Shown here: positions 32,331 to 41,722 of the stretch, piece after piece
Layout: each line of letters opens with the position of its first letter
Numbering within the stretch: position 1 is the stretch's first letter
Source of the DNA: Acidimicrobiia bacterium
GTDB lineage: Bacteria; Actinomycetota; Acidimicrobiia; Acidimicrobiales; JANYDT01
Reading direction: 5' to 3'
Assembly: GCA_025359845.1 (NCBI GenBank)
Contig: JANYDT010000187.1
Span: forward strand, 1 to 47,549
DNA: 47,549 bases
Notes under the pieces: generated by a model
Seen by the model: only the letters and a program-made list of their open reading frames with translations
Told to the model about the DNA's origin: nothing
The model's database searches: none
Made by a program: the position numbers and the translations under genes

Positions 32331-33854
32331 ATGGACGACGAATCGGACGGTGAATCTCGCCAAGTGCTCTGGATTCGAGCCGCCGCGCAACTGAAGACCG
32401 AGCTGTCCGACGCTATCTGGAATACCTGTTTTGCGGAGGTTCGCCCCCTGCTCAGCGCCCCGGCCGGGAGTCCCCCACATCATTTCGTATTATGTGTTCC
32501 AAATTCGCTGGTGCGCGAACGAATCATCTCTCGCTATCTGGGCCACGTGCAGTCTGTCGTTGCTGACCTCGCCGGCCGGGCCATCACGGTCGATGTGGTG
32601 ATCGATCCCATCCAATACGCCGGCCCGACTCATCTCGGCGCGACTGCGGAATTATCAGCAACGTCGCCCCTTACCGGTAGCGATGACGATGATGTAGAGA
32701 TCGATGAACTGGACCGATTCACCGACACCAACGACGGCGAGTCAGACGGCGTGAACGTGGCTGACACGATGGCCATCGCCGCTCCTGGGTCGATTCGGGC
32801 TCACGCGACGTCGATCCAGCCCCGTTACACGTTCGATGACTTCGTTACCGGCCAATCCAATCAGTTTGCCAAGGCCGCCGCCCAGAAGGTCGCCGAACAA
32901 CCGGCGGGGGCCTACAACCCGCTCTTCATTTACGGCGAGTCAGGACTGGGCAAGACTCACCTCCTTCAGGCCATCGCCCACTACGTCGGCAAGTACCATT
33001 CCGCCAACCGTGTCATGTACGTCTCGACCGAAACCTTCGTAAACGAGTTCGTTGACGCGATCCGCAACAATGCGTCCTTTGCGTTCAAGCGCCGCTATCG
33101 CGACGAGTGTGACGTCTTGCTGATCGACGACATCCAGTTCATCGAGGGCAAAGAGGCCACTCAGGAAGAGTTCTTCTATACGTTTGACTACCTCCACAAG
33201 GCTGGTCGCCAGATCGTCATATCGTCGGATCGCCCTCCCAAGGCGATCTCGACCCTCGAAGACCGGCTACGCACCCGCTTCGAGTGGGGCCTCATCACCG
33301 ATGTACAACCCCCCGAACTCGAGACTCGCTTGGCCATTCTGCGCCAAAAGGCCATGCACGAGCAGACCAACGTGCCAGACGAGGTTCTCACCTACATCGC
33401 CACCCATGTGAAGGAGAACATCCGCCAACTTGAGGGGGCACTGAATCGCGTGTGCGCTTACGCCGGCCTCAACCGTGAACGGCTGACGCTGCCCATGGCG
33501 CAACGGGTGCTCGCCGACATCTTGTCGGGCAACGAACCACGACCGATTACCGCCAAGGCTATCCTCGAAGCAACATCCGAGATGTTCGGTTTCACGATCG
33601 CCGACCTCACCAGTCAGAGTCGACGTCGGCCTCTCGTCATTGCCCGCCAGATCGGAATGTATGTGTTTCGGGAACTGACAGACCACAGTTACCCAACCAT
33701 CGGGCGCGAATTCGGTGGGCGCGATCACACCACCGTAATCCATGCCGTGGAGAAGATCACGAACCAGATGAAGGAGCGCCGGGCCGTCTATGACCAGGTC
33801 GGAGAGCTCATTCGCCAGATCCGCCAAGGCAGTGCAGGGAAATCCGGTGGATAA
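32331..33854 (+). CDS. dnaA: Chromosomal replication initiator DnaA
   Basis: Origin-binding AAA+ initiator. 507 residues from ATG 32331, behind a GGGGAG site; an upstream GTG at 32283 lies on a DnaA box and is unlikely. Domain I covers about 12-90 (LWIRAAAQLKTELSDAIWNTCF); an acidic linker about 115-145 (DDDDVEIDELD) is domain II. AAA+: YTFDDFVTGQSNQFA, Walker A GESGLGKTH at 202-210, Walker B LLIDDIQFIEGKEATQEEFF. Domain IV HTH: GREFGGRDHTTVIHAVEKI near 455-475. All functional motifs are intact. Confidence 0.98.
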   Translation: MDDESDGESRQVLWIRAAAQLKTELSDAIWNTCFAEVRPLLSAPAGSPPHHFVLCVPNSLVRERIISRYLGHVQSVVADLAGRAITVDVVIDPIQYAGPTHLGATAELSATSPLTGSDDDDVEIDELDRFTDTNDGESDGVNVADTMAIAAPGSIRAHATSIQPRYTFDDFVTGQSNQFAKAAAQKVAEQPAGAYNPLFIYGESGLGKTHLLQAIAHYVGKYHSANRVMYVSTETFVNEFVDAIRNNASFAFKRRYRDECDVLLIDDIQFIEGKEATQEEFFYTFDYLHKAGRQIVISSDRPPKAISTLEDRLRTRFEWGLITDVQPPELETRLAILRQKAMHEQTNVPDEVLTYIATHVKENIRQLEGALNRVCAYAGLNRERLTLPMAQRVLADILSGNEPRPITAKAILEATSEMFGFTIADLTSQSRRRPLVIARQIGMYVFRELTDHSYPTIGREFGGRDHTTVIHAVEKITNQMKERRAVYDQVGELIRQIRQGSAGKSGG

Positions 33855-34050
33855 CCCCAACGTTCTGTGGGAAACCCAACAGTTCTCCACAGCCCCCTCG
33901 CGGCCCGCTCGAGACATGGGGAAATGGGGGATACGGAGTCCCCGTCGAATAGCATCCTCACCAGGTTGAACGTCGCGTTGTCCACAATCCACAGGCGCTA
34001 CTACTACTCCTGTCTTTTTTATCTCTCTCTGTCATTTAGAAAGGCGTCTC
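33855..34050. other. Likely oriC core between dnaA and dnaN
   Basis: These 196 bases hold TTGTCCACA (33978-33986, perfect box), GGTGGATAA across the dnaA stop (33848-33856), TTCTCCACA (33889-33897) and repeated TGTGGGAAA/ATGGGGAAA motifs. An unusually T-rich tract (TCTTTTTTATCTCTCTCTGT, about 34013-34032) is the best unwinding-element candidate. Location and content match actinobacterial origins. Confidence 0.8.
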
Positions 34051-35142
34051 GTGAAGTTCCGATGTGAACGCGATGTTCTCCAAGAAGCGTTCTCCAGCGC
34101 GGGTCGGGCCGTGGCTACGCGAGTATCCCTGCCCGTCCTCTCCGGTGTCCGACTAATTCTCTCGGGCGACGAACTACGCCTCACGGGCAGCGACCTTGAC
34201 CTGTCAATAGAGGTGCAGATTCAGGTATCAGGAGGGCAAGACGGCGCCGCCGTGTTGCCAGCCAAATTGGGGTCCGACATCTTTCGAGCCTTGGAACCTG
34301 GGGCGGTGTCCATCTCGATCGAGGGCGACCAGGCGCAAATCGTTGCTGGACGATCGGTCTTTTCGGTGCGGACCTTGCCGGTCGAAGACTTTCCACGGCT
34401 TCCTGATCCTCCTCCCGGCGGGGTGACGATCCAGGTCGAGGAGTTGGCCGACGCCCTGCGCCAAGTAATTCCTTCGGCCAGTCACGACGATGCCCGCCCG
34501 ATCCTGACTGGCGTGTTGCTGGCGGCCGAGGCCGGCGGACTGCGTTTGGTGGCTACCGACTCCTATCGATTGGCAGTTCGAGACCTACCGGGCACCTCTG
34601 TGCTCCACGAGGGTCAGAGTGTGCTCGTACCCGGTCGGGCCCTCGGCGAGCTGGCTCGGCTGCTCGGCGGAAAGGGTGAGGTCACGCTGCGCCTGGGGGA
34701 GCGTGACGCCTCCTTCGAGACCGGTACAACCAGGCTTTCGACACGGCTCATCGAAGGGGCCTACCCGCCGTACCGCAACCTCATTCCGGCAACTTTGCCC
34801 AATACTTTGACGGTCAATCGGGCTAACATTCTCGACGCATTGCGCCGGGTCCGACTGCTCGCCAAAGACGCAACGCCCGTGCGGTTGAAACTTAGCGCGG
34901 AGAGTTTCGAACTGATCGCCATAACCCAAGACGTCGGTCAAGCGTCTGAGGAGGTCGAGGGTTCCTACGAGGGCGGCGAGATGATCGTGGCGTTCAATCC
35001 CGAGTTTTTGATCGCCGGCGTGGAGTCGGCTGGGGGCGAGACCATCACGTTGGAGACTATCGATACGCTTAAGCCGGCCTTGATCAGATCGACCGAGCGT
35101 GCGGATTACCTCTATTTGCTCATGCCCGTACGAGTGTCGTAG
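34051..35142 (+). CDS. dnaN: DNA polymerase III sliding clamp (beta subunit)
   Basis: Ring-shaped processivity clamp. 363 residues from GTG 34051, 7 bases after AAAGG. Three clamp domains are present: MKFRCERDVLQEAFSSAGRAV...RLTGSDLDLSIEV; DDARPILTGVLLAAEAGGLRLVATDSYRLAVRDLPG in domain 2; and the C-terminal LIRSTERADYLYLLMPVRVS, the usual ending that contacts partners. Length is normal. It is followed 15 bases later by recF. Confidence 0.98.
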   Translation: MKFRCERDVLQEAFSSAGRAVATRVSLPVLSGVRLILSGDELRLTGSDLDLSIEVQIQVSGGQDGAAVLPAKLGSDIFRALEPGAVSISIEGDQAQIVAGRSVFSVRTLPVEDFPRLPDPPPGGVTIQVEELADALRQVIPSASHDDARPILTGVLLAAEAGGLRLVATDSYRLAVRDLPGTSVLHEGQSVLVPGRALGELARLLGGKGEVTLRLGERDASFETGTTRLSTRLIEGAYPPYRNLIPATLPNTLTVNRANILDALRRVRLLAKDATPVRLKLSAESFELIAITQDVGQASEEVEGSYEGGEMIVAFNPEFLIAGVESAGGETITLETIDTLKPALIRSTERADYLYLLMPVRVS

Positions 35143-35157
35143 AGCAACGCCGGCTCA

Positions 35158-36321
35158 GTGCGACTCGATCGCCTCTGGCTGAAAGATTTCCGTAGCTACG
35201 AGAATCTCGAGATTGAGTTGGCCCCCGGACTCACCGTGGTCATAGGCACCAACGGTGCGGGCAAGACCAACCTGCTCGAAGCAATGGCGTATCTCGGTTC
35301 GCTGCGGTCCTTTCGTCAAGCCCCGCCCGAAGCGCTGGTTCGCACGGGCTCGCAACGGGCCGTCATTCGAGGCGAAGGTCGCCTTGAAACCCGCACCCTG
35401 CTGATCGAAACCGAACTGGTATTGGGTGGACGGAACCGGACCCTTCTGAACAAGCAGCCTGTACGCAAGGTCAGTGAACTAGGCACGGTGTTTCGCACGA
35501 CGGTTTTCAGTCCCGACGATCTCGTCTTGGTGAAGGGCGGTCCCGGCGAACGGCGGGCGTTTCTGGACCAGCTCCTCGAAGCCTTGGCGCCGCGGAATGG
35601 GGCACTGCTTTCGGACCTCGAACGGATCCTTCGACAGCGCAACGCCGTCTTGAAACAAGCCGCCGGTCGCGTCAACCCGGAGATTGCGTTCACGCTCGAC
35701 GTTTGGGATGCAAAGCTCGCGGCCGTGGGCACCGAGGTCGCCAACCGCCGAGCCGAGCTGCTCGATCAAATCGCCGGTGAAGTGACGCGAGCGTATGGTG
35801 ACATCGCCGACAGTGGGGCCGGGCGCGAGGCCAACGTTGGATCGACTTACTTTGCGCCGTGGAGAGACCGGGGATTGCCGGATGCGCTCGGTCGCGCTCG
35901 AAGTGATGATGTTCGACGGGGGGTTTCCACGATCGGTCCTCACCGCGACGACGTCGAGTTGGTTGTGAATGGCCGACCCTCTCGCACCCACGCGTCCCAG
36001 GGGGAACAGCGAACGTTGGCGCTGGCGTTACGCCTGGCCGGCCATCGCCACGCTACGAAGGCGTTGGGGGAGGCTCCCCTACTCCTGCTGGACGACGTGT
36101 TTTCTGAACTCGATCCGCTTCGCAGCGATGCGTTGCTTCATCATCTCCCTCTCGGGCAGGTGGTTTTGGCCACGGCCGGCCATGTTCCGCCGGCTGCGAC
36201 CATCGAGTCACTGGTGAGGGTTGAACGTTCGGTTGACGGAGAATTGGGTTCCTTCCTCAGCCGTGCTGTGGATAACCCTGTGGAATCTGTGGAAGAGAGC
36301 GCATCGGGGACACTGCAATGA
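35158..36321 (+). CDS. recF: DNA recombination and repair protein RecF
   Basis: SMC-like ATPase for gap repair and RecA loading with RecO/RecR. 387 residues from GTG 35158. LWLKDFRSYENLEIELAPGLTVVIGTNGAGKTN contains Walker A at 30-37. RPSRTHASQGEQRTLALALRLAGH is the ABC signature region, and LLLLDDVFSELDPLRSDALL carries Walker B and the D-loop. A DnaA box lies in the last codons. Its stop overlaps the next ATG (ATGA). Confidence 0.96.
   Translation: MRLDRLWLKDFRSYENLEIELAPGLTVVIGTNGAGKTNLLEAMAYLGSLRSFRQAPPEALVRTGSQRAVIRGEGRLETRTLLIETELVLGGRNRTLLNKQPVRKVSELGTVFRTTVFSPDDLVLVKGGPGERRAFLDQLLEALAPRNGALLSDLERILRQRNAVLKQAAGRVNPEIAFTLDVWDAKLAAVGTEVANRRAELLDQIAGEVTRAYGDIADSGAGREANVGSTYFAPWRDRGLPDALGRARSDDVRRGVSTIGPHRDDVELVVNGRPSRTHASQGEQRTLALALRLAGHRHATKALGEAPLLLLDDVFSELDPLRSDALLHHLPLGQVVLATAGHVPPAATIESLVRVERSVDGELGSFLSRAVDNPVESVEESASGTLQ
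36267..36275 (-). promoter_or_regulatory. DnaA box inside the 3' end of recF
   Basis: TGTGGATAA, the complement of TTATCCACA, lies within the recF coding sequence, 2.2 kb from the dnaN start. It is followed by the related TGTGGAATC and TGTGGAAGA. It could be chance or an outlying DnaA site. Confidence 0.5.
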
Positions 36322-36656
36322 CCTGGAAACCTCTTAAGGGTGAGACTTTTGAAGATCCGAAGCCCATAGCCGACTCTCTCAGGCAAGTTGCGTCGAGACT
36401 TCGACTTCCATCGGCGCCCGTGCTCCGCTCCGTCTTTCGAGATTGGGACGAACTGGTTGGTCATCCACTCGCCAGTCACGCTCGACCAGTCGTCTTACAC
36501 GCCGGGGAATTGGTGATCGAGGTGGACGAGCCCGGCTGGGCCACGCAGGTCCGGTACTTCGAGGACGAGTTGTTGCAGCGCTGTGCGGCAGTCGCGGGTG
36601 AGGGAACGGTTGTTCGAATACGTGTTCGGGTCCGGCCCCGTCGCGTGATACTATAG
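36318..36656 (+). CDS. DUF721 family protein
   Basis: 112 residues. DUF721 (DciA-related) signature: VLRSVFRDWDELVGHPLASHARPVVLHAGELVIEVDEPGWATQVRYFEDELL. Proteins of this family between recF and gyrB are common in Actinomycetota (Rv0004). DciA relatives load or regulate the DnaB helicase in many bacteria, so a helicase-loading role is plausible but not shown by the sequence. ATGA overlap with recF. Confidence 0.9.
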   Translation: MTWKPLKGETFEDPKPIADSLRQVASRLRLPSAPVLRSVFRDWDELVGHPLASHARPVVLHAGELVIEVDEPGWATQVRYFEDELLQRCAAVAGEGTVVRIRVRVRPRRVIL

Positions 36657-36738
36657 ATCCACTTCGATTTCGCCTCTGAGCAGCCGAAATCCCCCTGGTT
36701 CCCTCATTCATCTACACCCGTTGAAAGGCGCGCGTCCC

Positions 36739-38793
36739 ATGGCCTCAGAAGACGAGAACCCCACCCCTGAAGACGAAAAGGCGCGCCCGGCGGCTAACGT
36801 GTCTCCGAGTCCTGGCCCGCCCATGAAGGATGGCCCAGGGCCCCGTTCGGCGACCCGGGGGGCGGCGGATTACTCGGCCAAAGACATCACCGTGCTCGAA
36901 GGCCTGGAGCATGTCCGCAAGCGCCCAGGCATGTATATCGGATCGACGGGCATCACCGGTCTGCACCACTTGGTATGGGAGGTTGTAGATAACTCCGTCG
37001 ACGAAGCCATGGCCGGCTACGCATCGCGCATCGACGTGACCCTCTTGGCCGACGGGGGATGCCGAGTTAGTGACGACGGCCGCGGCATCCCCGTCGACCC
37101 GCACCCCGATCCGAAGATGAAGGGAAAGTCGGCGGCCGAGATCGTGCTCTCGGTGCTCAACGCCGGCGGCAAGTTCGGGGGCGAGGGCTACAAGGTCTCA
37201 GGCGGCCTTCACGGCGTCGGGGTGTCAGTCGTGAACGCGCTGTCGGCTCGACTCACGGCGGAGATCGACAAGGCCGGCAACCGCCACGTGGTGGAGTTCG
37301 CGAGGGGTGGAAAGCTGACCCGCAAACTCGAAGTCGTCGGGAGGGCCCCCCGTGGTCGTACGGGTACGACCATCACGTTCTGGCCTGATCCGACAGTCTT
37401 CGAGACGACCGAGTTTCATGCTCAGACCATGTCGGAGCGTTTCCGCATGATGGCCTTTCTCAATGCGGGGCTTGAGCTGCGTCTCTCCGACGAGCGCGAA
37501 GGCCACGAACACGAACCGATCTCCTTCAAGTACGCGAACGGCCTCGTCGATTTTGTTCGCCACCTCAACGCGACCAAAGATCCCCTATTCAAAGATGTGA
37601 TCTATTACAAGGTCAGTGATGTCGATATCGGCGGTGAGGCCGAAATCGCACTGCAATGGAACACGGGCTACAACGAGGGTATTCACAGTTTTGCCAATGG
37701 GATCGCCACGATTGAGGGCGGTGCCCACGTCGAAGGATTCAAGGCCGGCCTTACGACCGTCATCAACAAGTACGCGCGTGCAGGAAAGACGCCGCGTCTC
37801 AAGGAAAAGGACGAGAATCTCAGCGGCGACGATGTGCGTGAAGGGCTGACCGCGATCGTTTCCGTGAAGCTCCGCGATCCGCAATTTGAGGGTCAAACAA
37901 AAGGCAAGCTCGGCAACACCGCAATGAAGACCCTCGTTCAAAAGGCGACGAACGAGAAACTGGCTCAGGAGTTCGAAGAGAATCCGAAAACTGCCGAGGC
38001 AGTTATTAAGAAAGCGCTTGACGCTCAGCGAATCCGCAACGCGGCGAAGTCTGTTCGAGATGCCGCGCGGCGAAAGAGCGGCTTGTACGGGGCCGGCCTG
38101 CCCGGCAAGTTGAAGGATTGTACGGGCAAGGACCCGGTACCGAGTGAGCTGTTCATTGTCGAGGGTGACTCGGCGTTGGGTTCGGCGGTCAACGGGCGTA
38201 ACCCGGTAACCCAGGCGATTCTCCCAATCCGCGGCAAGATCTTGAACGTCGAACGGGCTCGTGTCGACAAGATGATGGGCAACAAAGAAATACAATCCCT
38301 CATCTCAGCCATCGGCGGAAACGTTGGCGAAGACTTCGATGTTTCCAAGGCGCGCTACCACAAGATCATCGCGTTGTGCGACGCTGACGTCGATGGTGCT
38401 CATATTAGAACCCTGCTCTTGACGTTCTTTTTCCGACAAATGCGCCCTCTGGTAGATGCTGGGTATGTGTATATCGCCCAGCCACCACTTTATTCAACTT
38501 TAGTGGGTAAGCAAAAGCACTATCTGAAAGATAACTCGGCCAGAGATGCCTATATTGCCGAGAATCCGACCAAGAAGCATGAGTTCAGTCGACTCAAGGG
38601 TCTCGGTGAAATGGACTTCGACGAGTTACGCGACACGACGCTTGACCCGGGCAAGCGCACTCTTCTGCAAGTGACAGTCGAGCAAGCGGCCATCGCTGAT
38701 GAGATCATGAGCGTGCTCATGGGTGACGATGTTGATAGCCGAAAGAATTTCATCGTGACAAATGCCCGCGAAGTCCGCAACCTCGACTTCTGA
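36739..38793 (+). CDS. gyrB: DNA gyrase subunit B
   Basis: ATPase subunit of gyrase. 684 residues from ATG 36739. A disordered, Pro/charged N-terminal leader of about 45 residues precedes the GHKL domain: HVRKRPGMYIGSTG, EVVDNSVDEA, DDGRGIPVDPHP, and GGLHGVGVSVVNALS. TOPRIM: LFIVEGDSALGSAVNGRNP and ALCDADVDGAHIRTLLLTFFFRQM. The C-terminus NARE.RNLDF is standard. Start chosen for its AAAGG site and family fit over an upstream TTG. Confidence 0.98.
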   Translation: MASEDENPTPEDEKARPAANVSPSPGPPMKDGPGPRSATRGAADYSAKDITVLEGLEHVRKRPGMYIGSTGITGLHHLVWEVVDNSVDEAMAGYASRIDVTLLADGGCRVSDDGRGIPVDPHPDPKMKGKSAAEIVLSVLNAGGKFGGEGYKVSGGLHGVGVSVVNALSARLTAEIDKAGNRHVVEFARGGKLTRKLEVVGRAPRGRTGTTITFWPDPTVFETTEFHAQTMSERFRMMAFLNAGLELRLSDEREGHEHEPISFKYANGLVDFVRHLNATKDPLFKDVIYYKVSDVDIGGEAEIALQWNTGYNEGIHSFANGIATIEGGAHVEGFKAGLTTVINKYARAGKTPRLKEKDENLSGDDVREGLTAIVSVKLRDPQFEGQTKGKLGNTAMKTLVQKATNEKLAQEFEENPKTAEAVIKKALDAQRIRNAAKSVRDAARRKSGLYGAGLPGKLKDCTGKDPVPSELFIVEGDSALGSAVNGRNPVTQAILPIRGKILNVERARVDKMMGNKEIQSLISAIGGNVGEDFDVSKARYHKIIALCDADVDGAHIRTLLLTFFFRQMRPLVDAGYVYIAQPPLYSTLVGKQKHYLKDNSARDAYIAENPTKKHEFSRLKGLGEMDFDELRDTTLDPGKRTLLQVTVEQAAIADEIMSVLMGDDVDSRKNFIVTNAREVRNLDF

Positions 38794-38804
38794 GTGGAGA
38801 ACGT

Positions 38805-41246
38805 ATGAGCAACTTCGAAACCCCCCTCGAATTCGGTGCGGTCGAGCCGATCGAGATTCAAGAGGAGATGGAGCGATCCTTCCTCGACTACGCCATGTCG
38901 GTCATCATTAGTCGCGCCCTTCCCGATGTGCGCGACGGTCTCAAGCCGGTACACCGACGCATTCTTTGGGGAATGTTCGGTTTGAATTCGCTACCGAACC
39001 GCGCCCACGTGAAATGCGCCAAAGTGGTCGGCGAAGTGATGGGCAACTTCCATCCCCATGGTGATTCGGCGATCTACGAGGCATTGGCCCGCATGGTCCA
39101 GGATTTCTCGTTACGCCATCCACTGATCGACGGGCACGGCAACTTCGGGTCGCCCGACGCCGGGCCTGCGGCGGCCCGATACACCGAATGTCGGTTGGGC
39201 ACCCTGGCCATGCAGCTGTTGGCCAACATCGACGAAGATACTGTCGATCTCGTCCCCAACTACGACGGCAGCAACCAAGAGCCTTCGGTGCTACCCAGCC
39301 GGTTTCCCAACTTGCTGGTCAATGGGAGCCAGGGTATTGCCGTGGGTATGGCTACGAACATCCCACCGCACAATCTGGGCGAAGTCATCGACGCGGTGAT
39401 CCATTTGATCGACCGCCCCGAAGCAACGGTGGAAGAACTTATGGGCTTCGTCAAGGGCCCGGACTTTCCCACCGGTGCGCTCATTCTCGGCCGCTCGGGG
39501 ATTCTCGATGCGTATCGTACTGGTCGCGGTTCTATCAAAATGCGAGCCGTCGCGGAAGTGGAAGAACTTCGAAGCGGCCGAACGCAGATCGTGGTTACTC
39601 AGCTGCCGTATCAGACAAACTGCTCGGCCATTGAGGAGCGGATCGCCGAGCTGGTGGAGTCGGGCAGCCTGACGGGAATTGCCGATGTAAACGATGGGTC
39701 ATCGGGAGGAAAGACCCGTCTCATCATCGATCTGAAGCGAGATGCGGTTTCTAACGTAGTGCTAAACAATTTGTTCAAGTTTACGCAACTGCAAACGAGT
39801 TTTCCCGTGAACATGGTCGCCCTGGTGAAAGGCGTGCCCCGCACAATCAACCTTCTGCAAGCGTTGCAAGCCTATGTTGAGCATCAGGTCGACATCGTTA
39901 CCCGCCGTTCCGAGCATCGCTTGGGCAAGGCCCGGGATCGGGCGCACATAGTCGAAGGGCGTATTAAGGCCCTCGATGTCATCGACCAGATCATTGTGGT
40001 GGTTCGAGGAGCACAAGATCGATCGGCGGCCAGGGCCGCGCTGCTCGCTGAGCCCTTCCTGTTCAGCGAGAACCAGGTCGAAGACATTCTTCGCATGCAG
40101 CTCGGCCAGCTTACGCGCCTCTCGCGAATCGAGTTAGACGCGGAACTTGGTGAACTGCGTACGGTCATAGCCGAGTTACAAGCCATCCTCAACGAGCCGG
40201 CAAAACTCCGTGGCGTCATCAAAACGGAGCTGAGCGCCATCCGGGCTGAGTTTGCCAATCCTCGCCGTTCTATAATCACCTTCGACCCAGGCGACATGAG
40301 TACCGAAGATCTTATTGAAGACCAAGAACTAGTGATTACCATGAGCAAGGTCGGTTACGTCAAGGCCATGCCGGCCGACACATTTCGCACGCAAGGCCGC
40401 GGTGGTCGAGGTATCCAGGGCGCGAAGTTGCGCGACGAAGATTACTCAGTTCATATCGTCACCACTACGGCTCACCAGTACCTGTTGTTCTTCTCCAATC
40501 GGGGTCGTGTTTACCGATTGAAAGCCCACGAAATTCCCATCAAAGACCGCGCAGCCCGGGGTACCGCAATAGTGAACTTGCTGCCGCTAGCTCCAGACGA
40601 GCGCATACAAGCGGTAATCGACGCGCGTAGTTATAGCGACGATCGATTCTTGTTCTTCGCCACGAAAATGGGTCAAGTCAAAAAGACGGCTATGAGCGAA
40701 TATGATTCGTCCTTGCGCAGCGGAATCATTGCGTTGAATATTCGTGATGACGACGAACTCGTAAGAGTCATCGAGACAACCGGCTCTGACGATATCTTGA
40801 TGGTGTCACGCTCAGGTATGGCGATCCGCTTCAAGGAGGACGAGGTTCGGGCTATGGGTCGGGGCGCCGCCGGCGTGCGTGGTATGAAGCTGCGCATAGG
40901 TGATGAAATGGTGAGCTGCGACGCCGTCACCGATGCCACCGATATCTTGCTTGTGACCGAATCGGGCTACGGCAAACGGACCAAGGTTGAACGCTTCAAT
41001 CTGCAAGGTCGTGGTGGACAAGGTGTCATCGCCATCCGTCTCACGGCCCGTAAGGGCTACGTGGCCGCAGCATTTACGGTCGAGTTGGAAGACGAGATCT
41101 TGCTGATTTCTTCGGGCGGGGTAACGATCAAAACTGCGGTACGTGAGATCAGCTCACAGGGCCGCGACGCAACCGGTGTGCGAATCATGAACCTCGATGC
41201 GGGCCAGACCGTCGCGTCCGTCGCTAAGGTGGCCGACCCGGAGTAA
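38805..41246 (+). CDS. gyrA: DNA gyrase subunit A
   Basis: Cleavage-reunion subunit. 813 residues, starting 11 bases after gyrB. ERSFLDYAMSVIISRALPDVRDGLKPVHRRIL at the N-terminus; the quinolone-determining region reads HPHGDSAIYEALARM (Ser at the E. coli 83 position, Glu at 87, a common natural state). Catalytic Tyr is in ARYTECRL near 125. The C-terminal beta-pinwheel includes the GyrA box TQGRGGRGIQG near 530. No intein interrupts the gene. Confidence 0.98.
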   Translation: MSNFETPLEFGAVEPIEIQEEMERSFLDYAMSVIISRALPDVRDGLKPVHRRILWGMFGLNSLPNRAHVKCAKVVGEVMGNFHPHGDSAIYEALARMVQDFSLRHPLIDGHGNFGSPDAGPAAARYTECRLGTLAMQLLANIDEDTVDLVPNYDGSNQEPSVLPSRFPNLLVNGSQGIAVGMATNIPPHNLGEVIDAVIHLIDRPEATVEELMGFVKGPDFPTGALILGRSGILDAYRTGRGSIKMRAVAEVEELRSGRTQIVVTQLPYQTNCSAIEERIAELVESGSLTGIADVNDGSSGGKTRLIIDLKRDAVSNVVLNNLFKFTQLQTSFPVNMVALVKGVPRTINLLQALQAYVEHQVDIVTRRSEHRLGKARDRAHIVEGRIKALDVIDQIIVVVRGAQDRSAARAALLAEPFLFSENQVEDILRMQLGQLTRLSRIELDAELGELRTVIAELQAILNEPAKLRGVIKTELSAIRAEFANPRRSIITFDPGDMSTEDLIEDQELVITMSKVGYVKAMPADTFRTQGRGGRGIQGAKLRDEDYSVHIVTTTAHQYLLFFSNRGRVYRLKAHEIPIKDRAARGTAIVNLLPLAPDERIQAVIDARSYSDDRFLFFATKMGQVKKTAMSEYDSSLRSGIIALNIRDDDELVRVIETTGSDDILMVSRSGMAIRFKEDEVRAMGRGAAGVRGMKLRIGDEMVSCDAVTDATDILLVTESGYGKRTKVERFNLQGRGGQGVIAIRLTARKGYVAAAFTVELEDEILLISSGGVTIKTAVREISSQGRDATGVRIMNLDAGQTVASVAKVADPE

Positions 41247-41333
41247 CCGAAGCGCCGCTTGTCGTTTTCCCTCGGCCAGCTTGGCCTCGTTCCACTTCCC
41301 CCGTGGCTCGGTACGACTGGAAGGGGCGCGCTC

Positions 41334-41663
41334 ATGCCCAACAATCACTCAACCAGGATGCAACATGGATCCGTGACCATAATCATGGCGGCGGGGCTGG
41401 TGCTCTTTGCTCTTCTGCTCCTGGGCGTCGGCCGACTCGCCGGGGCCGGGTCCGATAGAGCGAGGGCGCGCACCGCGGCCGACGCGTCGGCGCTGGCGGG
41501 AGCGGCCGAAGGCTGCGTGAAGGCGGCCGAATTGGCCTTGGCCAACGACGGAACCTTGCTTTGGTGTCAAGTCGAAGGCGACGACGTCGAGGTCGACGTA
41601 GTGGTAGGAGTTGCCTCGGCACGGGCGCGAGCCCGCAAGGAAACAGTGGCGTCAGTGCCGTGA
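41334..41663 (+). CDS. TadE-like small secreted/pilus-type membrane protein
   Basis: 109 residues from ATG 41334 (AAGGGG 9 bases upstream). A short polar N-terminus with QHGSVTIIMAAGLVLFALLLLGVGRLAGAG (one membrane helix, about 13-38) and ARTAADASALAGAAEGCVKAAELAL resembles the TadE/TadG-like or helicase-secretion-neighbourhood proteins of Actinomycetota. No other tad genes are nearby. The C-terminus has an acidic-then-basic pattern (DDVEVDVVVGVASARARARKE). Family assignment is from the N-terminal pattern only. Confidence 0.6.
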   Translation: MPNNHSTRMQHGSVTIIMAAGLVLFALLLLGVGRLAGAGSDRARARTAADASALAGAAEGCVKAAELALANDGTLLWCQVEGDDVEVDVVVGVASARARARKETVASVP

Positions 41664-41722
41664 CAATCAGGGAGAACTTCCCCCGTTCATGACGCCATCC
41701 GGGGTACGGGTAGGCTCGGTCA

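Noticed and set aside
38805..41246. Glu at the GyrA position equivalent to E. coli Asp 87 as a quinolone-resistance mutation
   Set aside because: Glu is the wild-type residue at this place in several Gram-positive gyrases, and Ser is retained at position 83, so resistance cannot be inferred.
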